NCBI GenBank assembly: GCA_014190575.1
Contig: BJGQ01000021.1
Coordinates: forward strand, 1 to 50,083
From: Bacteroidota bacterium
Lineage (GTDB): Bacteria; Bacteroidota; Bacteroidia; Chitinophagales; UBA10324
Length of the DNA stretch: 50,083 nucleotides
Direction: 5' to 3'
The translations under genes and the position numbers were made by a program. Shown here in pieces: positions 1 through 8,330 of the stretch. Below the pieces are notes generated by a model. It was not told the DNA's origin. It saw only the letters and a list, made by a program, of their open reading frames with translations, and searched no databases. How positions within the stretch are numbered: the stretch's first letter is position 1; every line of letters begins with the position of its first letter.

Positions 1-795
1 CCAACTGATTTTTCTGATGCATCAATGAATGCACTTGATTTTGCCGTTCAGATAGCAAAGCGAAATAGCATGCGAATAATATTATTTCATGCATACCAAA
101 TTCATGTGATGGACCCAAATATGCCTTTGCCTGAAATAACAGTTGAAGCAATTCAGGAAAGTGTAGTGAAGCAACTGGAAAGCCTGAAAAGTGATTTATT
201 ACAAAAAGAAAATCTGCACATTGAAACAGCTTCGGCTTTTGGTTTTACGGCTGATGCCATAAATCAGGCAACTGAAGATTTTGATATTGATTATGTAGTG
301 ATGGGTACAACCGGCGCTTCAGGCATTACCAGAGCAATAATGGGAAGCAATACTGCTGCTTGCATAGATAAAATTAAAAAACCGGTTATCTCTATTCCGA
401 TGCATTCCCAATTCAGGGGTTTTGATAAAATTATTTTTGCTTCAGCACTGCATGAAGAGGAATTGCCGGCGCTTGAAAAACTGAATGAGTTATTAAAACA
501 CTTTGGTGCAGAGGTTCATGTTGTTCATACTTTTAATCCTGATGATAAGCAGCGTATGGAATTACATAAATTTCAGGAGCTGGCTGATGCTAAATTGTTC
601 AATGTAAAAACATTTTACCGGCAGTTCAGCGGAAGCATTGTTGAAGGAATTGAACAGGCAATTCGTTTGCAAAAAACGGATGCTTTGGTAATGGTTACAC
701 ATCACCGCGGGTTCTTTAAAAAATTATTTGACCGCAGTATTACCAAGCAAATGGTTTATCATACTGATGTTCCGTTAATTGCTTTTCATGCTTAA
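1..795 (+). CDS. Universal stress protein, tandem UspA domains (5' partial)
   Basis: This cytoplasmic protein carries two universal stress protein (Usp) domains. The reading frame is open to the first base: the codons before the first ATG at 25 encode PTDFSDAS, which is the usual conserved Usp N-terminus (VPTDFS), so the true start lies left of the window and only a few residues are missing. Domain 1 (about 1-140 of the visible part) has the ATP-binding pattern G-x2-G-x9-G-S at about 102-116 (GTTGASG then GS). Domain 2 (about 140-264) ends in VMVTHHRGFFKKLF and lacks that glycine pattern, so it probably does not bind ATP in the same way. Tandem Usp proteins of about 270-280 aa are common in Bacteroidota. 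The physiological signal cannot be read from sequence. It converges on the L,D-transpeptidase gene with a 35-bp gap. Confidence 0.9.
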   Translation, partial: PTDFSDASMNALDFAVQIAKRNSMRIILFHAYQIHVMDPNMPLPEITVEAIQESVVKQLESLKSDLLQKENLHIETASAFGFTADAINQATEDFDIDYVVMGTTGASGITRAIMGSNTAACIDKIKKPVISIPMHSQFRGFDKIIFASALHEEELPALEKLNELLKHFGAEVHVVHTFNPDDKQRMELHKFQELADAKLFNVKTFYRQFSGSIVEGIEQAIRLQKTDALVMVTHHRGFFKKLFDRSITKQMVYHTDVPLIAFHA

Positions 796-830
796 CTGTT
801 TTTGAAATAATTTATTTGCTCTTATCAAAA

Positions 831-2480
831 TTATTTTGAAGAAGATGCTGAGTAATAATTATAAATGTCTTCATAAAAAATTAACTCGCCATTTTTTACT
901 TCGCAAAGATTATATCTGATATACACAGGAAGTTTAATACTTAAATCCACTTGCTTTTTTGTTTTTGTATCCAGCCAATGTTTAATACTATCGGCAGGAT
1001 ATTTTACTGAATCAGGAATGGCAATCTGATAAGCCAGTTTAACTGCCTGTTCAACTCTTATACAACCGTGCGATAAAGCACGATAATCTTTTTTAAATAA
1101 ATTGCGTGTGTTGGTTTCGTGCATGTATATACCGTATGAATTTGGAAATATAAATTTCACCACCCCCAATGAATTATCTAATCCTTCTCGTTGCCTGAGT
1201 ATAAATGGAAAATAAGTTTTGGTGTATTTTTTCCAATTAATTTTTGTTGGGTCAATTACTTCGCGGTGTGAATTCAGAACTTCCATATTCTGTTTTCTTA
1301 AATATGCAGTATCGTGTTGCAAGTGCGGGAGAATTTCTTTTGTAGCAATACTGAATGGAACTGTCCAGAACGGATAAAGAATAAAATAATTTACCTTGCT
1401 ATTTAGCACCGGAGAATTATGTTTTATGGCACCGCAAATAATTTTTGATTCCAAACGAATGGTATCATTCACCCAGAATTTTAAATTGAATGATGGAAGA
1501 TTAACATATAAATATCTTTCCGGAAAAGTATCGGGTTCTGCGCGCCATTGGTCAAGAGTGAGATTGATTTGATTAATTCTTTCAGCTGGTGAAATATTCA
1601 TTGCTTTTAAAGTTCTTTTCCCCGGAACTCCATCAGCAAACAAACCATGTTTATTCTGAAATGATTTTATTGCAATTGCAAGTTTTAGCGAATCAGTTTT
1701 CTGAAGTGAACTATCGTAATCGCAACTTTCGAGCAATCTTGTTTTTAGCAAATTTTTAAATGCAATAGTGTATGAAAGTGTATCAGGTACTTTAGTAAAT
1801 TCAGTATTAAAAAAATCCATGCGGTAATTTTTTAATGCATTTTTTAAATCAGAATACTGTTTGAGTTTCGGTTCAAAATTTAATATAGTTTGAGCAAGAT
1901 TGCCGGAATGAATTCCAGCTGATAAAATTGTCAGCAACATTGAATCTGAAAAACCTTTTTGAGACCTCAGGCGAATACTGTCAGGTGAATATTGAGAGAA
2001 GCAAATACGATTGGCATATTCGAAATACGCATCTGTCAATAATACTTCAGCATGTGCATACAATGCGGCATCGTTTGCCGCAAATGAATCGGTTTTAGAT
2101 TTTGTGATGAGTGAAATAATTTTGGTTAAATGAACATACTGTGTATCAATTCCATTATCTGGTGCGTTGCGCAATAAGTTTAAAAGAGAATCAGTACAGC
2201 TTAGCCAAGTACTGCTATCGCACCAAACAGGATTGAATTTGTTTTGCTCATAAAACAGAAATACAGATTCCTGATTAAAAACTTCTGCGTTTTTTTCAAA
2301 AGAAGAATGAATAAATTTTACTCTTGTTTCTAAATCATCAATAATTGCATGTCGTAAATGCAACGGGGTTTTTATAACATCTATTTCTTTTGGAACCTTA
2401 GGATTACACGATGAAATAAAAACGGATAAAGTAATTAATGAATAACAAAGTCGAAACTTCGGAAACGAAGAGCAAATCAT
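831..2480 (-). CDS. L,D-transpeptidase lipoprotein (YcbB/LdtD type)
   Basis: A 549-aa envelope enzyme predicted to make 3-3 cross-links in peptidoglycan or attach proteins to it. A short hydrophobic N-terminus ends in FISSC (Cys25), a plausible lipobox. A scaffold region follows (about 60-260), then a peptidoglycan-binding motif (about 263-295, SFQNKHGLFADGVPG) and the YkuD catalytic domain (about 323-495). The catalytic signature is complete: H454 in YMHET, then S470-H471-G472-C473-I-R, with Cys473 the nucleophile. Order and length match the large YcbB family rather than the short YkuD-only enzymes. A TAAGTTTG box at 2486-2493 ends 5 nt before the start codon. The neighbouring T9SS gene is on the same strand 51 bp upstream, so they may be separately transcribed. 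Confidence 0.92.
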   Translation of the reverse strand: MICSSFPKFRLCYSLITLSVFISSCNPKVPKEIDVIKTPLHLRHAIIDDLETRVKFIHSSFEKNAEVFNQESVFLFYEQNKFNPVWCDSSTWLSCTDSLLNLLRNAPDNGIDTQYVHLTKIISLITKSKTDSFAANDAALYAHAEVLLTDAYFEYANRICFSQYSPDSIRLRSQKGFSDSMLLTILSAGIHSGNLAQTILNFEPKLKQYSDLKNALKNYRMDFFNTEFTKVPDTLSYTIAFKNLLKTRLLESCDYDSSLQKTDSLKLAIAIKSFQNKHGLFADGVPGKRTLKAMNISPAERINQINLTLDQWRAEPDTFPERYLYVNLPSFNLKFWVNDTIRLESKIICGAIKHNSPVLNSKVNYFILYPFWTVPFSIATKEILPHLQHDTAYLRKQNMEVLNSHREVIDPTKINWKKYTKTYFPFILRQREGLDNSLGVVKFIFPNSYGIYMHETNTRNLFKKDYRALSHGCIRVEQAVKLAYQIAIPDSVKYPADSIKHWLDTKTKKQVDLSIKLPVYIRYNLCEVKNGELIFYEDIYNYYSASSSK

Positions 2481-2485
2481 TGGTG

Positions 2486-2493
2486 CAAACTTA
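2486..2493 (-). promoter_or_regulatory. Minus-7 box TAAGTTTG of the L,D-transpeptidase gene
   Basis: An exact match to the Bacteroidota TAnnTTTG minus-7 consensus on the minus strand, ending 5 nt before the ATG at 2480. No clear TTG was found at the expected minus-33 distance. If active, the transcript would be leaderless or nearly so. Confidence 0.35.
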
Positions 2494-2531
2494 AACTGAT
2501 ATTAATTGAATAAATTGTATAGATACTAATA

Positions 2532-4127
2532 TTACTTTTTAATGAACATGAAAACTTTATAAACATCATCAGAACTTATTTTTATAAAATAAATTCCGGG
2601 TGATAGCTGGTGAATATTTTTTCTTAATGAAGTATTTGAGAGTGAAAGTGTTTCTTTTGAAATTATTCTTCCAAAAACATCTGTCAATTCAATTGAGTAA
2701 TTGTAATTCTTTTTTAAACCTGAAAAATTTAAAAAATCATTAGCAGGATTTGGATAAACTGAAATTGTATTTTCATTTTTAAAAGTTGCGAAACCAGTAG
2801 TATCAGCAGTGGTATCTGCCGGATAATAGGTTTCAAGATACATCCGAAAGAGTTTATGATTGGCTGAACTCAATCCGATATTGGGGAGTGTTGCTTTTAT
2901 TCCACCATATAAATATCCAATCATTGTTCTGCCAGTATCTTTTCTGAGATTATAAATTCCATGATCAAATTGAGCTCCTCTATCTGAAGGAATAAAAATC
3001 ATATTGCTGCCTAAAAGTCCCGGCATTTTTAAATTAAGAATTGTTTCGGTTGTTGATCCATCTTGTTTTTTTGTTTGAACAGTTATATCATTTATAAATG
3101 GCACCAGCGAATCCTGAACTGTAATTCCGGAACTATCTAAATAATTATAAAGACTTATGCCCCCAAAGAAAATCTGAAACATATTTTTATCAGTACTATC
3201 AAATAACGAAACTACAGGGCATGTATATTGACTCATCTTCTGATTAAAAGTATCAACTGCATAATTGTTTCCATCAAAGTAAATAGGATTTAGAAATGGC
3301 CAGTCCTGATTTTTTCGAAACACTCCGCCATAAGCAGCTATTCCGGTTTGTCCATTTGGGTATTTAAAATATTCCACATTTAAATCGCGACGATGAAAAT
3401 TAGCGGTATCATTTAATGAGCTATAATTTGAAATGGAAACAGTTGTTCCGTTATCAGTAATGTTAAATTTTCGAATTGCCTCGGTATAAAACTGAGAATA
3501 AATTACAAATTGCTGATTGTAAAAACCATCGAACCGATGCCCCATTACCAAAAAATAATCGCTCCCCAATTTCATTAATTTCCCTCCGGTAACTGCAGCA
3601 ACAGTATCATAAGTATTGCGAATGTGTTGCATTGCACTAATTGTTGATTGATTAATAACTGCATCAATCATTTCATTCACATCAATTGAAATAATATTTG
3701 GTGCAGTGTAAAATCCTGTACTGGCTTCCCATGTATAACCACCAAGAATAAATAGTTTATTTCCTTCCTGCCAGAATTCCGTATTAGTGGATCGAAGCAA
3801 TGAATGATAAACAGAATCAAGTGAATCAACTGAGAAAGAATAGACCTGCCAGTTAGTTGTATCGATAACCAAAATTGAACTATTTGCGTAGGTTGCTTCA
3901 AAGGAATTGTTTGTGCTGAAGCCATGCAAACCTTCTATTCTTCCTGTAAGCATTAACCATTTACTTCCTGATTTTGCAAAAACAAACGAATGAATTCCAG
4001 GTAAGTCAGCTATACTGCTATCAACTTCATCAATACTTATTGTAAATGGAATTGTATCTGCTATTGATTGAGAAAAACTTAAAAATGGCAGAAAAATAAA
4101 TAGTGAAAGGGGTAAGAATTTTTTCAT
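2532..4127 (-). CDS. T9SS-secreted protein, Kelch/beta-propeller-like, type A sorting domain
   Basis: A 531-aa secreted protein of unknown substrate. It starts with a signal peptide (MKKFLPLSLFIF, cleavage near SFSQS, residues 19-20). The body has repeated short strands of the kind seen in beta-propellers (LFILGGYTWE, FLVMGHRFDG, IAAYGGVFRK, IFFGGISLYN), resembling Kelch or galactose-oxidase-like folds; this is inferred from pattern only. The last 80 or so residues form a T9SS type A sorting domain (SVYPNPANDFLNF ... LSPGIYFIKI). It was probably exported by Sec, then moved across the outer membrane by T9SS with removal of the C-terminus. A TAAATTCG box ends 4 nt before the start. It is divergent from the carotenoid gene. 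Confidence 0.85.
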   Translation of the reverse strand: MKKFLPLSLFIFLPFLSFSQSIADTIPFTISIDEVDSSIADLPGIHSFVFAKSGSKWLMLTGRIEGLHGFSTNNSFEATYANSSILVIDTTNWQVYSFSVDSLDSVYHSLLRSTNTEFWQEGNKLFILGGYTWEASTGFYTAPNIISIDVNEMIDAVINQSTISAMQHIRNTYDTVAAVTGGKLMKLGSDYFLVMGHRFDGFYNQQFVIYSQFYTEAIRKFNITDNGTTVSISNYSSLNDTANFHRRDLNVEYFKYPNGQTGIAAYGGVFRKNQDWPFLNPIYFDGNNYAVDTFNQKMSQYTCPVVSLFDSTDKNMFQIFFGGISLYNYLDSSGITVQDSLVPFINDITVQTKKQDGSTTETILNLKMPGLLGSNMIFIPSDRGAQFDHGIYNLRKDTGRTMIGYLYGGIKATLPNIGLSSANHKLFRMYLETYYPADTTADTTGFATFKNENTISVYPNPANDFLNFSGLKKNYNYSIELTDVFGRIISKETLSLSNTSLRKNIHQLSPGIYFIKISSDDVYKVFMFIKK

Positions 4128-4131
4128 TCAA

Positions 4132-4139
4132 CGAATTTA
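4132..4139 (-). promoter_or_regulatory. Minus-7-like box TAAATTCG of the Kelch-like T9SS gene
   Basis: Minus-strand TAAATTCG, one base different from TAnnTTTG and identical in form to boxes seen before several other starts in this window. It ends 4 nt before the ATG at 4127. The nearest upstream TTG (4154-4156) leaves only 14 nt, shorter than usual. Confidence 0.35.
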
Positions 4140-4260
4140 ACTTTCTATTAAAACAATCTGTTGATTAAATAGATATAATTTATTTCCGGGTATATAAATG
4201 CCAATGTTTATTTACTTTGGCGCAGCTAAAATTGTAAATAATAATTTTAAAAAAAGCTGA

Positions 4261-4950
4261 ATGGATAAGTCAAGAAATAAAGTATTAAACGGAATTTTAA
4301 TTCTGTCGTTTCTGCATCTTGTTTCGTTATGGGGGTTAAAGTCTGAAGCTGCAATGGACTTTTATTTCCCCTATATAGCAGTAGATATATTGTGTTGTTT
4401 TGGGTTCCTGTTATATTACCAGCAGCACTGGAATGTTAATGCTGTATTTTTTATTTTCTTTACTTATTGTGCGGGTTTTATTATTTCCGCAATAGGAGTT
4501 AATACAGTTTATAGTGTCAATAATGTTTTTTATGGGGGGTATCCGTTTGGGCCATTTGTTTTTCAGGGAACCTTAGGGCCAAAGTTGTTTAACACACCAT
4601 TGATGATCGGTGTTAATTGGCTAATACTTATTTATTGCATAGGCATTTTATTAAAGGATATGAAATTTTCTAAAATTCAAAAGGCTTTACTTGGTGCTTT
4701 TATGTTGTTGTTATATGATATAACATTAGAACCATTAGCTAAGAAATATCAATTGTGGTGGTGGCTCACAAAAAAAGACCCGTTATCTCTATATAACCCT
4801 GTCCCATTGCAGAACTATGCCAGTTGGTTTTTATTTTCTTTTTTAATGCTTTTATATTTCAATAATGCAAAAGCAAAACTTCGCAATCCAATTGCCCCGG
4901 CAGTTTTTTTAATTATGTTTTTCTTTTTAGTTGGTTTATATCTTTTTTAA
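4261..4950 (+). CDS. Carotenoid biosynthesis membrane protein (CruF/DUF422-like)
   Basis: A 229-aa integral membrane protein with about seven hydrophobic segments. It resembles COG2324/DUF422 proteins, which include the carotenoid 1,2-hydratase CruF of bacterioruberin-type pathways. Supporting patterns are YPFGPFVFQGTLGPKLFNTP in the middle, the acidic YDITLEPLAKK segment near residue 160, and LQNYASWFLFSFLML near the end, all in the order expected for this family. The exact reaction (hydration of a carotenoid end group) is inferred from family membership. No other carotenoid gene (crtB, crtI, crtY) is in the window, so it is an orphan here. A near-match minus-7 sequence (TACTTTGG, 4214-4221) lies about 40 nt upstream. 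A 21-nt palindrome follows its stop. Confidence 0.72.
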   Translation: MDKSRNKVLNGILILSFLHLVSLWGLKSEAAMDFYFPYIAVDILCCFGFLLYYQQHWNVNAVFFIFFTYCAGFIISAIGVNTVYSVNNVFYGGYPFGPFVFQGTLGPKLFNTPLMIGVNWLILIYCIGILLKDMKFSKIQKALLGAFMLLLYDITLEPLAKKYQLWWWLTKKDPLSLYNPVPLQNYASWFLFSFLMLLYFNNAKAKLRNPIAPAVFLIMFFFLVGLYLF

Positions 4951-4969
4951 ATAGCAATTGTAATATTTT

Positions 4970-4990
4970 AGTCAGTTCAGTGAACTGACT
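4970..4990. repeat. 21-nt perfect palindrome AGTCAGTTCA-G-TGAACTGACT
   Basis: Two perfectly complementary 10-nt arms around one G, 19 bp after the stop of the carotenoid gene and 48 bp before the TonB-like gene. No T-run follows on either strand, so it is a poor intrinsic terminator. It could be a regulator-binding site for the downstream gene. Function is not known. Confidence 0.6.
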
Positions 4991-5038
4991 TATGGAAAAG
5001 AAAGAGTTTTCGTTTCATCTATGTAAACTCTTTCAATC

Positions 5039-5893
5039 ATGAAAATAAAATTTATTGAAATCCTCAACAAAAAAATTGATTTAAATACTAAAATCATTTT
5101 TTTTCAGCCCAACATTCTTTCTAAAAATTGGAACGAAGAAGTTTTTAAAAACCATAACAAAGAATATGGAGCTTATCAGTTGCGACTTCATTACCAAAAT
5201 AATATATCAAAAGCATTAGCAATTAGTTTTAGTGTTGTGATTTTAATTTTTGTGCTTTCATTATTATTTCAAAACAACGAGCGAGCAATATTTATAAATG
5301 CTGTTTCGCCAATTACCATAAGTCCTGGAAAAATAGATTTTCCACCATCCGCCCCCAAAAAAATAAATCCTCCTATCAAAACAAAACAGGTTGATAAGAC
5401 TCAGTTTATTCTTACAAAAGATACTTCAGATAACAATTCACCGAAAGAGAATCTAAACACGGATAAAAAAAATGGAAACGGAACTGATACATCTGAATTC
5501 CAATCAACAGATGATGGCAATGGTAAAATATCAGATAATGGAAATAAAAAAATTTTTAATGAAATGAAAAATGACAGTGTTGTTTTATGGGCACCTGAAA
5601 TGCCAGAGTTTCCGGGCGGAATGGATGGTTTGAATATATATATTTCAAATAAAATACGGACCAATAATCAATGGAGAGAAAATGGATTTGAAGGAAAAGT
5701 TATTTATGAATTTATTGTAGGTCAGGATGGAAATATTCGTGAACTGAAAATTTATAAAGATGGCGTCAACTATGGAGTAGCTGAACTCAATCTGTCATTA
5801 TTTAATAATATGCCATTATGGAAACCAGGGAGAAATAACGGCCGTGCGGTTAGTGTGCTGATGCATTTACCTATATTACTAGTTAAGGAATAA
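5039..5893 (+). CDS. TonB-like energy transducer protein
   Basis: A 284-aa inner-membrane protein that likely couples the Ton motor to outer-membrane receptors. The N-terminal cytoplasmic part contains NKEYGAYQLR, the hallmark of Bacteroidota TonB proteins. One transmembrane helix follows (about 59-78), then a proline/lysine stretch (about 96-118) and a low-complexity Asn/Gly/Asp linker through about 180. The TonB C-terminal domain is at about 185-284, with PEFPGGMDGL, GKVIYEFIVGQDGNI and the late PLWKPGRNNGRAV motif. No exbB/exbD is adjacent. Which receptor it serves is unknown; a TonB-dependent receptor is encoded at 31379. Confidence 0.85.
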   Translation: MKIKFIEILNKKIDLNTKIIFFQPNILSKNWNEEVFKNHNKEYGAYQLRLHYQNNISKALAISFSVVILIFVLSLLFQNNERAIFINAVSPITISPGKIDFPPSAPKKINPPIKTKQVDKTQFILTKDTSDNNSPKENLNTDKKNGNGTDTSEFQSTDDGNGKISDNGNKKIFNEMKNDSVVLWAPEMPEFPGGMDGLNIYISNKIRTNNQWRENGFEGKVIYEFIVGQDGNIRELKIYKDGVNYGVAELNLSLFNNMPLWKPGRNNGRAVSVLMHLPILLVKE

Positions 5894-5926
5894 TTTAAAA
5901 TTCTTACGGAGAGGGTGAATAGAAGA

Positions 5927-5956
5927 TTGCTTTCGTGTATTAGTTTTATTTTGTCG
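5927..5956 (+). promoter_or_regulatory. Candidate promoter TTG-N17-TATTTTGTCG of the UbiA-Maf operon
   Basis: TTG at 5927-5929 and TATTTTGTCG at 5947-5956 are separated by 17 nt, close to the Bacteroidota minus-33/minus-7 arrangement. The box ends 5 nt before the ATG at 5962, so a very short or absent leader is expected. Confidence 0.4.
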
Positions 5957-5961
5957 CCGTT

Positions 5962-6906
5962 ATGAAAAGTCTGTTTTCTTTTTTGCGGGTAGTTCGTTAC
6001 CCAAATTTACTTTTTGTGGTACTTACACAATCGTTTTTTCATTACCTGATTGTAATACCAGTTTTAAAAAGTAAAGGAATAGATACATCGCTTACTGATT
6101 TTGATTTTGGACTTTTGGTTTTAGCTACTGTACTGTTGGCGGCTGCAGGTTATATAATCAATGATTATTTTGATGTGAAGATTGATGCCATTAATAAGCC
6201 AAAAAAACTTTTTATTAGTAAATCAATTAATCGTCGTTCTGCAATTCTTATCCACCAGGGTTTTAACGGCCTTGCAGTTGTGATTGGAATTTATTTAGCA
6301 TGGCGTGTTGGTAATTACCGGCTCGCAATGATTAATCCTATTGTTGCAGCTTTGTTATGGTTTTATTCTACGGGATATAAAAAGCAGCCATTTATTGGAA
6401 ACTTTACGGTTGCTTTTCTATCCGGATTAGTTGTTTTAGTGGTTGTTTTTTTTCAACAACCATTGTTTCATCCAACGAATGATTTTGAATTGATGGCTGC
6501 ATATTCAATTTTTATTCGTGCATTTTTCTATTTCGTGTTCGCTTTTCTTGTTTCATTCATTCGTGAAATTGTGAAGGATATGGAAGATATAAAAGGAGAT
6601 GAGCTATACAGGTGCAAAACATTACCAATTGTATTAGGCATTCCTAAAACAAAAGTGATAGTTTATATATTGGGAGTAATTGTACTTGGCTTAATCGGAT
6701 TTGTTCAATTGGGACCTTTAAATGCCGGTGATTACATAACTGTAATTTACCTTTTTCAAACTGTGCAATTCCCTTTATTTGTTATGATGTGGTTATTATT
6801 TAAAGCAGATGGACAAAAAGATTTTAACCGCATCAGCACATTAGTTAAAGTTGTGATGTTGATGGGAATACTTACAATGGGTTATTTTTATTTTCTGATG
6901 ATATAA
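5962..6906 (+). CDS. UbiA-family prenyltransferase (GGGP geranylgeranyltransferase-like)
   Basis: A 314-aa polytopic membrane enzyme that transfers a polyprenyl group to an acceptor. Both aspartate-rich Mg/diphosphate-binding motifs are intact: NDYFDVKID at 67-75 and DMEDIKGD at 206-213. Eight to nine hydrophobic segments fit the family. Bacteroidota homologues are usually annotated as geranylgeranylglycerol-phosphate geranylgeranyltransferase, but the acceptor (glycerol lipid or quinone precursor) cannot be decided from sequence. It sits 15 bp before maf, forming a likely two-gene operon that is common in this phylum. Confidence 0.85.
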   Translation: MKSLFSFLRVVRYPNLLFVVLTQSFFHYLIVIPVLKSKGIDTSLTDFDFGLLVLATVLLAAAGYIINDYFDVKIDAINKPKKLFISKSINRRSAILIHQGFNGLAVVIGIYLAWRVGNYRLAMINPIVAALLWFYSTGYKKQPFIGNFTVAFLSGLVVLVVVFFQQPLFHPTNDFELMAAYSIFIRAFFYFVFAFLVSFIREIVKDMEDIKGDELYRCKTLPIVLGIPKTKVIVYILGVIVLGLIGFVQLGPLNAGDYITVIYLFQTVQFPLFVMMWLLFKADGQKDFNRISTLVKVVMLMGILTMGYFYFLMI

Positions 6907-6921
6907 ATATTATTCCTGTAA

Positions 6922-7506
6922 ATGAAATTGGTACTCGCATCTCAATCGCCCCGAAGAAAGGAATTACTTCAACTGGCTGGTTTTGATTTTGAAATAATGG
7001 TTACAGGAGCTGATGAAACTTTGGATATTGATTGGAAAATCAGAGAGGTGCCTGAAATTTTAGCGCGAAAAAAAGCCGCCGCAATATTTCAGCAATTTCA
7101 TCCAGGAAATGAAACTGTTGTAATAGCTGCTGATACAGTAGTAGTTCTTGATGGAAAAATATTTAACAAACCTACCAATGAATCTGAAGCACTTTACATG
7201 CTTGAAACATTAAGTGGTAAAACACATTCAGTTATTACAGGTGTTTGTATTCGCACATCGGAAAGAGAAGAATCCTTCATTGATGAATCAAAAGTCTTTT
7301 TTCGAACCTTGTTGAAAGAAGAATTAATTTATTACATAAATCATCACAATCCTTTTGATAAAGCAGGCGGTTATGGAATTCAGGATTGGATTGGAGTAAG
7401 GATAGTAGAAAGAATTGAAGGCTGCTATTTTAATGTGATGGGTTTACCAGTAAGAAAAGTTATTGAGACTCTTAAACAATTTGGGTTAAGCGGTATAAAA
7501 GAATAA
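6922..7506 (+). CDS. maf: Maf-like nucleoside triphosphate pyrophosphatase
   Basis: A 194-aa cytoplasmic house-cleaning enzyme that hydrolyses non-canonical or excess nucleoside triphosphates (dTTP/UTP type) to monophosphate and diphosphate. The family signatures are all present: LASQSPRRKELL at 5-16, the catalytic-base segment AADTVVVLDGKIFNKP with Asp71, and FDKAGGYGIQD near residue 147. The length is normal for the family (about 190-200 aa). It lies 15 bp after the UbiA-type gene and is probably co-transcribed with it. Confidence 0.92.
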   Translation: MKLVLASQSPRRKELLQLAGFDFEIMVTGADETLDIDWKIREVPEILARKKAAAIFQQFHPGNETVVIAADTVVVLDGKIFNKPTNESEALYMLETLSGKTHSVITGVCIRTSEREESFIDESKVFFRTLLKEELIYYINHHNPFDKAGGYGIQDWIGVRIVERIEGCYFNVMGLPVRKVIETLKQFGLSGIKE

Positions 7507-7534
7507 GGTAGTTGTCATGTAAGAGTAGCATGAT

Positions 7535-7569
7535 TTAATATTGTGACATAAGCATCTAAACAATATTAA
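7535..7569. repeat. Inverted repeat TTAATATTGT-N15-ACAATATTAA
   Basis: Perfect 10-nt arms (7535-7544 and 7560-7569) flank a 15-nt loop, and the pairing extends outward to GATT/AATC if one base is bulged. It sits 28 bp after maf, in the convergent gap before the glycosylase gene. It lacks a T-run, so it is either a weak terminator hairpin or a protein-binding site. The rest of this gap shows nothing. Confidence 0.5.
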
Positions 7570-7677
7570 TCACCAATGAAAACGAAACTGAAATGAGCAT
7601 TTTAATTGGAATGAGTTATACTTCAAACGATATTTTATTTTCTTGAAAAACTGAATAGAGGATTAATAAAATGCAGG

Positions 7678-8277
7678 TTACACTTTCATTTTTTTTCTAA
7701 TTAACAACAATTCTTTTTTTCGGAAACAATCAGCAGTGTGATCATCGGTAATTCCTGTAGCTTGCATGAAGGCATAGCATATGGTTGAACCTCGAAATTT
7801 GAAACCGCGTTTGCCCATATCTTCACTCATGGCATCGCTCACTGCGGTTTTTGATTTGTAATCTGATAAACTTTTAAATTGATTTACTATTGTTTTTCCA
7901 TTGGTAAAACTCCATACATATTTCGCAAACGAACCAAACTCTTTTTGAATTTCCAGAAAACACTTTGCATTATTTATTGCGGCTTCAATCTTTAATCGAT
8001 TCCGGATTATTCCAGCATCCTGCATAAGTGAATCAAATTTCTTTTGGTTAAATTTCGAAACTTTTATTGCTTCAAAATTTGCAAATGCTTTTCTAAAGTT
8101 CTCTCGCTTTCGTAATACTGTAAGCCAGCTTAAACCCGCCTGGAAACTTTCAAGAACTAAAAACTCAAACAAGAGTTGATCATCATACAAAGGTGTTCCC
8201 CATTCTTCATCATGATATTTTATATAAATTTCATGGGTACCTTTTGTGCACCACCCGCAACGAATTATTTCTTTCAT
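7678..8277 (-). CDS. tag: DNA-3-methyladenine glycosylase I
   Basis: A 199-aa base-excision repair enzyme that removes 3-methyladenine from alkylated DNA. It shows the Tag family layout: N-terminal RCGWC with Cys7, YHDEEWG with His22, FEFLVLESFQAGLSW in the helix-hairpin-helix region, and C-terminal DDHTADCF with His180 and Cys184. Cys7, His22, His180 and Cys184 correspond to the zinc-binding ligands of E. coli Tag. Size is slightly above the usual 187 aa because of a basic C-terminal tail. A TATTTTTG box lies 12 nt before the start. Confidence 0.95.
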   Translation of the reverse strand: MKEIIRCGWCTKGTHEIYIKYHDEEWGTPLYDDQLLFEFLVLESFQAGLSWLTVLRKRENFRKAFANFEAIKVSKFNQKKFDSLMQDAGIIRNRLKIEAAINNAKCFLEIQKEFGSFAKYVWSFTNGKTIVNQFKSLSDYKSKTAVSDAMSEDMGKRGFKFRGSTICYAFMQATGITDDHTADCFRKKELLLIRKKMKV

Positions 8278-8289
8278 AAATATTTATAC

Positions 8290-8297
8290 CAAAAATA
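8290..8297 (-). promoter_or_regulatory. Minus-7 box TATTTTTG of tag
   Basis: Exact TAnnTTTG match on the minus strand, 12 nt before the ATG at 8277. No well-spaced minus-33 TTG is visible. Confidence 0.35.
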
Positions 8298-8330
8298 GTC
8301 AAACACGATAAATCTTTAATCAGAAAGGTA

